A stretch of DNA of 44,043 bases from Saccoglossus kowalevskii (Eukaryota; Hemichordata; Enteropneusta; Harrimaniidae). Below are positions 34,226-44,043 of the stretch, piece after piece. Position 1 is the stretch's first letter; every line of letters starts with the position of its first letter. The notes beneath the pieces are model-generated. The model was given only the letters and a program-made list of their open reading frames with translations, made no database searches and was not told the DNA's origin. The stretch covers positions 1-44,043 of the forward strand of contig NW_003149783.1 of NCBI RefSeq assembly GCF_000003605.2, given 5' to 3'. A program made the translations under genes and the position numbers.

Positions 34226-35699
34226 AAGTGCTCATATACAGGATACTTTTGCATGCCGTCTATGTTATAGACACAGTGCTTAATATCGAATGTATGCAGT
34301 ATATTTATCACACATCTCACCATTCTCAGTAGACATACTGTGCATGTAGCGCTAAATTTATTGATTTAAATTTATTGATTTAATATTTTCAATAATAAAA
34401 AGCTTTATTTATTTATATATTTTGCGGAAAACATTTAATGTGTTTAATTATAAAACAAAATGTTTCATATTTTAAAACACCTAGATTCACAGTGTACAAC
34501 AAATAACTGATGCCGTCATATTGTTCGATTCGATACTTATGATGAAATTACTTAACTAACACAGTGATTTCGCTTCAGACAGACGTTGCATTAAATTCTA
34601 ACATCAATCAACTATAATTCTCAAGCGATTACATTGAAAACACGCCACTAGTCTCTGAAAACCAACTGAGACTCATTAAATGCCAAACTTGAGTGATTAA
34701 ACCGTACAAGACAACAGCATGACAAAATAAATAATGAGACACATGTTATAACGTATCATGTGATTACTGATGTGTGATGGAAGAACTACACAAATTTAAA
34801 CACATTGTATGATAACAGAGGTATGTAATTTAAAAAAAACTTTTCTTTTCAAACAAAGATAAACATGCATTCGTAGAGACACGATAAGAACACAGGATAT
34901 TAGTCGACGTCTTGATAGCAACCATTCAATGAAAGGAATAAAATACGTTTAAATTGTATAATTCCCAAGTCAAAATTATGTACTACATAGTGAACGGTAA
35001 AAACAATGATTTAAATTAATTGATGGTGAAACGCTCAGTCACACAACTGACATGGTAAGTAACAATGTTAATTACGTGTGTTATTGAACATACCTTCATT
35101 AAATTACATATACATATAGCTGATTTCAATTCCATTCTATATACAATTAAACACTGTTTATAGATTCAGTTTTAATAGTGGGTATGAAGTATTCATTTGC
35201 GGTTTACTTAATATGTCGATACATTCAACATTCAGACATTGGAATTAATGGAAAGGCGCGGAAACCATTATGCGCAAATGTGATGACGTTATTATATATT
35301 TATTTGCGTTATTGTGAGTGTTAAACCCACTCTCTACTCATATTGTTTCAATAGACACAAAGCTTATGAGAGATTACAAGAAAACGACGTGTCTTTAACG
35401 TGCTGTCATGAATTTGTTTTTGTGTATCTGTTGACCGACTTAATTAGCTGATTATTAGTGAATTGCTGTGTTATGTCTGTCATCGTTTAGACCTATTTGA
35501 AGTTTTGGACGGAACTTGGCTCAGTGATTTGGAACTAATTACCAGATAACCGTCGCGATTCTGACAGTTAGTATCCATAGTTATTAATGTAGTGAACGAT
35601 TAATCAAAAGATATGACGTATTCAGTACTTAGTGTGATTGGCTTTATGATTGAAGGTTACGCCCTAGAGTCTTTTTACTGTTTTGTAATTGGTTAGAGT
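34226..35699. other. Intergenic, nothing recognised
   Basis: AT-rich DNA. A tandem duplication of AATTTATTGATTT occurs near 34354-34382. No exon, RNA gene or mobile-element end could be supported. Confidence 0.35.
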
Positions 35700-36080
35700 T
35701 TTGACAATGAATAAAGAGAGTTTGAGTTGGTCTTGGGGAGCACAGCACGATAGACGCAGTCGTAGTGCAGTCCTGGAGAGCCTTGGGGCGAGTGTTGACG
35801 CAGTCTAAGAGAGTCTTGGGTCAGCCTTGCGATAGTCTTGGGGATTTTTTCCCCAGGGCGCTGTGTCTGATAGAGTGCTCGATTGACCGACTAAGACGAG
35901 AGCTGAAACGTATTTCGTTGTGTGTGTCTTATTTGACTGTAAAGTTAAAGTGACTTTCCCGATCCCGTACCTCAAGAGGACGCGATAGAGAGACGAGACG
36001 AGATTCCCCCCTGGCAAGTGTGGAGAACCCAGAGGGAGAAGAATTTCCCCGTGATAGTGCTATGAATCTTTGACATTTGG
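35700..36080 (+). other. G-rich block, probable transposon relic
   Basis: Clearly richer in G than its surroundings, with four loose copies of (G/A)G(C/T)CTTGGG(G) at about 35731, 35780, 35813 and 35836. An AATAAAG lies at its left edge and a TGGCAAGTGTGGAG string at its right side. This layout resembles the R-U5/leader part of an LTR element, but I found no paired repeat or coding remnant. The assignment is weak. Confidence 0.3.
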
Positions 36081-36463
36081 TAAAGGCTAAATCAAGATGA
36101 CTTATTTTGTCATTAATTTTTTTTACTAGTTATTCATATTCACGCGACGTTTCCATGAAATAGTGCATGTAATTGTTTTGTTCTTTTGGATTATTTTTCT
36201 GTTGTTTATTTATAGTGGTTGAGGTGTCGCAGTATGGAGATCGAACTTATTGACATCATGAATTATGATGGCCATCATTCGACATTCCCATTATTGATAT
36301 ATTGTCGACCGGCCGAACCAGTACATTATCATTCAGTAAATGTCCAATACAAACAGTCAATACCTGTATTTATGCGTGAACTGTGTATTTTTATTCAATG
36401 TAACCATAACGACTAACGTGTTTATGCATCCTGTTGTCGCATACGACTTATTTACCACTTCCG

Positions 36464-36841
36464 TGTCACTGAGAATGTTCTAGAACCGTACTGTGTCTGG
36501 GTGGAATATTCTAGATTTTTTTTAGAAACTGGTTTAATAGGTAATAGAACACTGTAGGAGGCAATGGAAGGTAATGGAACATTCTAGAAATTTATATTAA
36601 ATTCCAGACTCATTATGTATGCTGATGTAATGGTATATTTATAGACAGTGTGGGTATATATAGGGGAGTTGTTCAGCACTGAGTTCAGATCGGAGATCTC
36701 GTTGAATTGTATTGGAGTTTAAGTATCTAGTTATTGGAGTAGTGGAGTTTTAACGCGTCATTGTACTTGATGTGTGCAGAGTATAATAATACCAGTACCA
36801 GTTGAAACCTCATCTGTTGGCTCCGTGTTCGTATTTTATCA
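36464..36841 (+). mobile_element. Promoter/LTR-like block
   Basis: The segment starts TGTCACTG and ends TATTTTATCA (TG...CA). It contains three heat-shock-element matches, a TATATATA box at 36655-36662, and a C/T- and G-rich 3' part. It runs straight into the first of two ~210-bp direct repeats. It could be a solo LTR or a degenerate LTR of a Ty3-like element. No target duplication or partner LTR is visible, so this stays tentative. Confidence 0.3.
36473..36589 (+). promoter_or_regulatory. Cluster of three heat-shock elements
   Basis: Matches to the inverted pentamer array GAAnnTTCnnGAA: GAATGTTCTAGAA (36473-36485, perfect), GAATATTCTAGAT (36504-36516, one mismatch) and GAACATTCTAGAA (36577-36589, perfect). 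A TATATATA box follows at 36655. HSF binding is inferred from the known consensus only. Confidence 0.5.
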
Positions 36842-37052
36842 TCGCCGCCAGCAGTGTCATTTTTGGCGTAGAATAATCTCGGCTATTAAACGACCTTTTT
36901 TCGCTATTCTCCATGGCAAATGGAAGCCACATTGAGGCGTGCAGTTTTAATGTGTGGGCGCCACTTCAAATCACACATGCGGTAGTTTCTCTAGCGCTTT
37001 TATTTGGCATGTAATATCTCGTCGATGTACATTCCAAGCATCCAATACTTAA
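36842..37052 (+). repeat. Direct repeat copy 1 (~210 bp)
   Basis: Near-identical to 37410-37621, differing by a few substitutions and a one-base indel. It runs from around CCGCCAGCA to CCAATACTTAA. The same 3' boundary in both copies suggests a defined unit. Confidence 0.9.
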
Positions 37053-37409
37053 GTCTTTCTGTTACTGTTGCCATTTTGGTATTTGAACCATCACACCTGT
37101 ACTATACCAATTACGGTAATATTACGTTACGTGTGACACCTGTATGTGCCCATTTGTAATATATACTCAATAGTTGTTGACCAGTATTTGGCGATCATTT
37201 AAAAGAAGGGTTTTATTGACAGTACGTCGTCGTTAGAAGAACGATTTTGTCGGGAGTACGCCGTTATGTCGATGCGTGTTCCAATGTAGTACATGGGTCA
37301 CATGGAAAATTCGATTATTATGTGATATATTTCAGTATGTATATCAACATCATGAGTTGTTATGGAAACGCATACGTCTGAAACTGCTCAATTACCATCT
37401 CTCACTGTA
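37053..37409. other. Spacer between the ~210-bp direct repeats
   Basis: 357 bases with no coding potential. If the flanking copies are terminal repeats, this would be the interior of a TRIM-like element, but no primer-binding site or polypurine tract could be identified. Confidence 0.3.
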
Positions 37410-37621
37410 CCACCTCCAGCATTGTCATTTTTGGCGTAGAGTAATCTCGGCTATTAAACGACCTTTTCTCGCTATTCTCCGTGGCCAAATGGAAGCCACA
37501 TTGAGGCGTGCAGTTTTAATGTGTGGTCGCCACTTCAAATCACACATGCGGTAGTTTCTCTAGCGCTTTTATTTGGCATGTAATATCTCGTCGATGTACA
37601 TTCCAAGCATCCAATACTTAA
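37410..37621 (+). repeat. Direct repeat copy 2 (~210 bp)
   Basis: Second copy of 36842-37052. An open frame at 37276-37554 that covers it is not supported by any domain. Confidence 0.9.
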
Positions 37622-37713
37622 ACCTACCCTAAACAAGGCAAAGTCCCCGTTAGAAATCAAATTTAAGATATAAAGTTTTGTTTATAGTTATACAGTCAGT
37701 AATACAGTTGGAA

Positions 37714-38724
37714 ATAAACATGTCAGAGATATGGTCCCAGAAGCTGATGCTTGAATATGACATTTTAACAGTAAAATTACTGACATTCGGCCATCTTGTA
37801 TCTGATCATCAAACAAATACTTGTCCATATTGAGAGATATTGCTCTGGAACAGCATTAATCAAAACAAAATGGCCACCAGTCGGTCATTAAATCGAATTG
37901 TCAAAACAATACATCTATATATCTATAATATTGAATAAATAAAATTAGAACATATTCAGATAATTTGTCAGAAACGCATTCATTAAAACAAAATGAATGG
38001 CTAACCAGTCATTTTGAATCCGATCTGAACAACACAAATCAGGAACCCATTATGTATAACGTATGTAGAAATTTTGAACGAAATCCGTCCATAAAAAACC
38101 GTGATCCAGTTCTAGAATGCCAGAAATTATTTTTGGATGATTTTGTAGCACAAAAATGGCCGCTTATCGGTCATTTTAAATCCAATCTAAAAAACAAGTT
38201 GACGTGCATCAAGGTCCCATAATAACACCCGAACGCAATCAATGCTTGATTTTGATGATTTTCGGTATATCTAAGATACATTTCCGGGCGTGTGCACGCA
38301 TGGACACACGAACGCACGCACAGAGTTCACAGCGTCTGAGCGGGGAATAAAAATGGGAAAGATCACGTGTGTTTATACTATTATTTTAGAGGCGAGGAAT
38401 AAGAGAAGAGTTATGAGGCATAGTGTTAGATACTGAATGGATTGGCAAATCTTTTCAGAGAACCAGACATGAAGCCCTTGATATGTCAAGGGTAGTAGCC
38501 AGCCTGGAGCTGGAAAGAAGAGAAAACAGACAGAGCTGAGACAGAGATGTGTTGTTCTAGGTTGTAAAGTGTGTCGATGTGTCGTTCTCTTCTATTTAGT
38601 AGTTATCACGCATCAATAGTCACTCCCAATTGCATGTAATCATTATAATGAGACTAATGAGCGCGTGATACCAGGTAAATTGACAAGTGTCCGGAAACTG
38701 AACTTATTCATTAAATTATTGATT
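37714..38724 (+). repeat. ~1-kb tandem repeat, copy A
   Basis: From ATAAACATG(T)CAGAGATATGG to GAACTTATTCATTAAATTATTGA. It aligns along its whole length with copy B at 38740-39666. It contains three AAAATGGC...(C)CATTTT-type hairpin motifs (near 37867, 37990 and 38152). A ~100-bp segment with CACG-rich CACACGAACGCACGC, at about 38222-38325, is missing from copy B. Confidence 0.9.
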
Positions 38725-38739
38725 CGTTTTAAGTATTAT

Positions 38740-39666
38740 AGTTTAACATAAACATGACAGAGATATGGATCCAGAAGCTGATGTTTGGTTATGATTTTTT
38801 AACATTAAAATCATTGACATTCAGTCATCTTGTATCTGATCATCAAACAAATACTTTCTCTTATTGAGAGATATTACTCTGGAACAGCATTAATTATAAC
38901 AAAATGGCCACCAGTCGGTCATTTTGAATAGAATAGTCAAACCAATACATCTGTATATCAATAGCATGATGTATAATGAATATATAAAATTTGAACATAT
39001 TCAGCTAAAGCATGTCAGAAACGCATTCATTAAAACAAAATGGCGGCCAACCAGCCATTTGGAATCCGATCTGAAAAACAATATCAGGAACCTAATATTA
39101 TCGAATGTATGTAGAAATTGTGAACAAAATCCATCCATAAAAGACCGAGACCCGGTTCTAGAATGCCAGAAAATATTTTTTTTTATGATTTTGTAGCACA
39201 AAAATGGCCTCTTGTCGGCCATTTTGAATCCAATCTGAAAAAAACTTGACGTGCATCAAAGTCCAATGAGTTCACTGCGTCCGAACGGAGAATAAAACGG
39301 GTAAGATCACGTGTGTTTTCACCATTATTTTAGAGGCGAGGAATAAGAGAAAGTTATGAGACATAGTGTTAGATACGGAATGGATTGACAAATCTACTCA
39401 GAGAATCAGACATGACGCCCTTGATATGCCAAGAGTAGTAGCCAGCCTGTGGATAGAAAGAAAAGACAGCAGACAGAGCAGAGACAGAGATGTGTTGTTC
39501 TAGGTTGTAAAGTGTGTCGATGTGTCGTTCTTTCCTATTTAGTAGTTATCACGCATCAATAGTCACTCCCAATTGCATGTAATCAATATAATGAGACTAA
39601 TGAGCGCGTGATACCAGGTAAATTGACAAATGTCTGGAAACTGAACTTATGTATTAAATTATTGAA
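38740..39666 (+). repeat. ~1-kb tandem repeat, copy B
   Basis: Same order as copy A, about 85-90% identical by eye, shorter by about 100 bp. It contains three hairpin motifs (near 38901, 39037 and 39201); the last is a perfect 9-bp inverted repeat with a 7-base loop. Small open frames at 38924-39196 and, in copy A, 37965-38222 simply reflect this repeat. Confidence 0.9.
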
Positions 39667-42600
39667 CCTTCGTATCAACACTATAAATAACGACAACATG
39701 TTTTTCCCTATAGTTACATGTAATAAACTTATCTTAACTTATCTTTGCTTTACTACATTGGATTGTTGTCATTCTGTGAATCAGATCAATTGATACACAT
39801 ATATGTGTGTTTGTTTTGATGACGAATTGAGGTGTTTGTTACTATTTTTTATCAATAAGCACGTGTACTAGTACTGCCATTAAAACCTCACTCATTAGTG
39901 CAGAACGAAATTCATACAGGCAAATTTTCTTTTCACCGCAGTCACGTATACTGTGACGTTTCAAAACATTCTATTATTAAGAAAGTGAATTTCCAGTAAT
40001 TTGAACAAATGGGCCAATACGTACGTCATTGAACAAAAATACGTCAAGGTTATCCAGATTTCAATGTGCCGATAGTTCTTTTGCGTGTTTACTTTATTAA
40101 TATTATCTAGTCGCCGATTGGGTCTACATTAATACGTGGATTGAGGAGGATTTTTTATTGCATAGTTAAATGCAAAGATATACCAAATACCAAAATGGTC
40201 AATTTGATGACAGAAAAGACTGTGTGCCACTTTCGTATGTCATCTCATCTTACGGAAGAAAAAAAAAATAAATCCAATAAAAAAATGAAATTCAATGTTG
40301 AAACACTATCTTTATGTACACTATTACCAGGAAGATATCTATTGTCTGACTGAGATCACAATTCTTTATATATCTATACGTATATGATTTCAAATCATAT
40401 TTTTATGATTTGTTCACTGATTCACACAAGTGATATTTATTTGTACAGTTGGCGATAAAAAGGAAAAATTTGCGGATTTATACATGATCAACTATTGAAT
40501 ATATGTATATCGATTTGCGAATCTCGTCAGAAAATGCCTCAGATTATTTTAACAAACTGTACCAACCATTGCAAATATCGACATGCTCGGACAGAATTCT
40601 ATGGAGAAAATATAATAAAATATAAAACCCAGTACCAATAATAGCAATGGTTAAGATGTCCTAATGAACCAGCTTGATTGGGAATTCATGTTCTGAAAGT
40701 TAGTACATAACAACCCATGCGAGTTAGATATATACAGTCAAGTGCCTGCACGGAAGAAACTAATTTGCGTTCCGGATGTTTAGACATGGATATAATTTTT
40801 TGACACCTATTCAGTGCAAGACAGGAGTAAGAGGCCTTCGCGAAATATCGTTGGCAAAACCGTGGAGGTGTGGCTAATCAAATTCGGGGTGCGAACCGAG
40901 TGTCTGTTAGTATGCCAAGACTATGTATAAGTAAATACAGCGAGTCTTCATCTACCAGATAACAATTGTTTTTTTTATTTACCGTTATGTACGCTGTGTC
41001 TGACAAGAGTTTATTAAAATGGTACTTTACTTCTTCTCTATCTTTAAATTTAGGTTTTCAACAACAAAAACCGCACATTCGCAGATAAACATTTATAAAA
41101 TTGGCTTACAAAGAAGTTGAGGTTTTCGATCTCCTAACAGAAAGTGTGTAGATTTTTTGATCTGCACACTGTGAAATCCTGGAAAGTTATTGGTTCATTA
41201 CAAACCGTGTAACTTGGGCCTCATTATTGGTATAATGTTGTCATACTAAACATAACATAATATAGGATTTTGTAATGTAACGTTCTACTCGCAAAATAAA
41301 AAAAAAAGACACAACTATCTGTAACCCAATGCAATAATGGCTACCTTATCGTGATGAGATGATGAGATTTACCTGGAAAAATCGATCCATCACATCGTTG
41401 ATATGTTTTAAAATCATATATCGATTTTTTTATATAGTGTTAGTAAAACATATTTTTTTAATTGTCCACCACTGTTCACAAAATCACCATTTACGAGCAT
41501 ATTGTCTGAGCTTCGAATTATCTACAATTTGGTACGAATCACTCTATGCTAATATATGTTACAAACACAATACATACCAATAATTTGGTTTCTGTCACTA
41601 AATACTGCACCTCCATTTAAATAAATAGTTTCTCTTGCGTATTGATAGTTTATGGTGATTTATTCGTATGTCAGCAACTACATTTATGACACACTGTCCA
41701 CATCATACCAGCCATTCATACACTCATGTGATTTCGGGATTATTCCTCAAGTATATTAGATGTGTTACATGTAGCAACCTTGGGTAAACGACCTCGTGCT
41801 CTATATTGATTATCATATATACTAATCAGCCGGATTACAACCACCATCTAGAGGAATCTCTAGGCTGTCAGCTTAGATAGCTCATCGTAAAATACTGAGT
41901 GCGGCAAAATAAAATCCCGGGATCAACCACTGAGAGATATATTCAAATTTTGCAAACCGACAATGTATAAACTCCAATTATGTAAAATGCATTAGGTGAT
42001 GCAATATCTCTGCTAAGCATATGTTTTTTTATTGGAAATAGCGCACCCCTCCCACAATTTGCGTACGACATCTAGGTAAAGAAGACCACTTGCACAGAGG
42101 TGGCATCTTACATTTTCCTCTACATAAACCCATTAGGACCCCGTCTAAAGTTAATTCCTTCTCGGTTTTCTAATTCTAGTAATATCAATATGTATATGTA
42201 TATATATTTTATCAGCTACTAAATTGTGTGTCGGTGGCCTTTGTCTTTTGCTTTTATAAACCGTTCACCAGGTCGAGAGAAAATGACCTTCACCGTTCAT
42301 ATCGTCATAACCATCTATAAATTCTCCCAATAAAATTTAATGTAGTGTTACAGAAATTCACGTTCGTTGAACTGTATATACATGTACTTATTGTTGAAGC
42401 AGTAATCATGAACTGGAATGTGAAATATTGCTTCAATTAGCCGTGCAATATTGCTGTAGTGCCTATTATTTATTTATATGGAACATGGAATTAATTAGCA
42501 ATTACAATTGTAACAAAGCCGACACAGAATGTAGCAGGAACATTACGTGATTGAGGACCTACTTAGTTACATGTATAGTAATTGGCAATTAAACTGAATT

Positions 42601-43455
42601 TTTATATGTTCATCTCAAAAAATGGTATGACTTTCTCATGAAATTGATTATTTTGTTGAATCCACGGATATATGTTGTTCAAAAACATCTCTGTCCCGCC
42701 CGAGTAATGTAAATGGCGTACACCTAAATTAATTACCTCTTTGTACAGAGGGGTAAGGACAGGCAATTAGTGCAGAAAAGTGAAACTCAATCTTTAATGG
42801 TCTTCCCAAACGGCCATTAGCTAGTTCAACATCTGGGTGATCTTTTCCTTTTAAATAATTGCCAGAAATATAATAAAAACATTGTGTATGTGAACAAAAC
42901 GTTCATCTAGTCGAGCTGGTATAAAGAAGTGACTGATATCTGTAATAATCTTAAAAAATGATTTTCGAACAGCAATTCTGAGCTCCAAAAAACAATTGGT
43001 TCAAAGCCATCAATTTTATTCGAAGTTATATTTCCGCAATAGAAAAAATAGGCTTGCATTAAAACATGTGCATATCTTATAAACACAATAGTGGTGCGAT
43101 ATAACGCACACAGCGGCATGGAGTACGTGAATATATATAATGCATGATAACACTAATTACACAGATGTTGCATGTATAGTCCGATTGAGTGCAATTTTAG
43201 AGTAATGTCAACAGAATATCGGCATAGGTCATCGATGACGTGTGACAACACGCACAAATAAAAAAACATAAACAAGACAAACGCCTATACTTTATTTATA
43301 GTTTATACCAAGAACAAATTGGATTTATACACGTATACACAAAATAAACAATATATCTTTCATTATTACATTTCCACACTCACTTGGTCAGTTTGACAAA
43401 TCGCTCTTCAAACTTGAAACGCAGTTATTATTATTCCAAAGACCGTTAAACGCTA
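39667..43455. other. Intergenic, nothing recognised
   Basis: AT-rich; only short frames. No splice-bounded coding block, RNA gene or transposon end was recognised by eye. Confidence 0.4.
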
Positions 43456-43587
43456 TTTACATACGTTCACTACCACAGTGTGAGGTCGTAAAACACTAGT
43501 TTACATACGTCCTCTACCACAGTGTGGGGTCGTAAAACATTATTTTACATACGTTCACTACCACACTGTAGGGTCGTATAGCACTTA
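43456..43587. repeat. Tandem array, 3 x 44 bp
   Basis: Three units starting TTTACATACGT at 43456, 43500 and 43544. Each contains CTACCACA(G/C)TGT and GGGTCGTA-like blocks. The third is slightly diverged. Confidence 0.9.
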
Positions 43588-43887
43588 CTTATAGCGACGG
43601 AATAATATATAATATTTTTCAAAAAAACATTCTCATTCTCATGAAATTTACTGTCTATGTAATGTACACAGCATCGTACGATGTTTACAAACAAATGTAA
43701 ACTTTTTAACTCGACACTGGCGGCGCCGTACGTTATACCACTCTTAACATAGACCGCAATTTTACAACATGAAAAGCGAGATTATTGAGAATATACAATG
43801 CGACATCCATAATTATTATTGTGTATATTATTTATCATTTATTTTCTGGTGAAATAAGACAAACTCAAACGCTACCACTTGGATCAG

Positions 43888-44043
43888 ATTTAACTACACT
43901 ATTACGGACAACATATTTAAGTACACTGGTATAGGCAACATATTTAACTACACTGTTACGGACAACATATTTAACTACACTAGTATAGGCAACATATTTA
44001 ACTAAACTGGTACAGATAACATATTTAACTACTCTGTTACGGA
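43888..44043. repeat. 27-bp tandem array with alternating variants, open at window end
   Basis: Six units of AACATATTTAACTACACT plus a 9-base end that is mostly (A/G)TTACGGAC or (A/G)GTATAGGC. The two types alternate for the first four units, so the order is effectively 54 bp. The array continues past the end of the window. Confidence 0.9.

Noticed and set aside
37965-39196. Two similar small proteins encoded at 37965-38222 and 38924-39196
   Set aside because: Their likeness comes from the 1-kb tandem DNA repeat, and the frames include hairpin motifs; no start or splice conservation is visible.

Overview
This window is eukaryotic, AT-rich and gene-poor. It carries intron-split GPCR genes with GT-AG splice sites, a LINE, a Penelope-like retroelement, MITE-like DNA elements, microsatellites and several tandem arrays. 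Together these suggest a marine invertebrate, most likely a lophotrochozoan such as a mollusc or brachiopod. That placement is inference; no species can be named from the sequence. There are no bacterial operons, and I see no tRNA or rRNA genes.

The only host protein genes I can support are two tandem, same-strand class A (rhodopsin-like) GPCR paralogues. Gene 1 spans 2012-6871 and encodes 355 residues; gene 2 spans 19624-30689 and encodes 342 residues. Both have three coding exons with introns at the same places: phase 1 after TM2 and phase 0 after TM6. Both keep N1.50, D2.50, the TM3-ECL2 cysteines, W4.50 and the TM6 W-x-P. Both replace the TM7 NPxxY proline with phenylalanine (NFxxY), replace the TM6 CWxP cysteine with serine, and have E instead of D in the DRY motif. 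They look like a lineage-specific peptide-receptor-type duplication; the ligand is unknown.

The roughly 12.8 kb between the genes is mostly repeats and relics. In order: a dispersed repeat interrupted by a 250-bp MITE with a 5-bp target duplication (about 7800-8390); a 5'-truncated, frameshifted minus-strand LINE (about 10870-13407); an inverted Penelope fragment (13408-13860); a larger plus-strand Penelope copy with RT and GIY-YIG endonuclease remnants (13860 to about 15640); a second copy of the dispersed repeat without the MITE (about 17355-17733); and an 841-bp assembly gap (17734-18574).

Intron 1 of gene 2 (9.1 kb) holds an alternating 16/32-bp minisatellite and a long (AAAT)n array. 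Its intron 2 holds a 388-bp hAT-like MITE ending 58 bp before exon 3. Downstream of gene 2 there is no supportable gene. That region holds a ~125-bp tandem array (33.9-34.2 kb), a G-rich block (35.7 kb), a promoter/LTR-like block with three heat-shock-element matches (36.46-36.84 kb), a pair of ~210-bp direct repeats, a ~1-kb tandem duplication with repeated hairpins (37.7-39.7 kb), and two short tandem arrays at the right edge.
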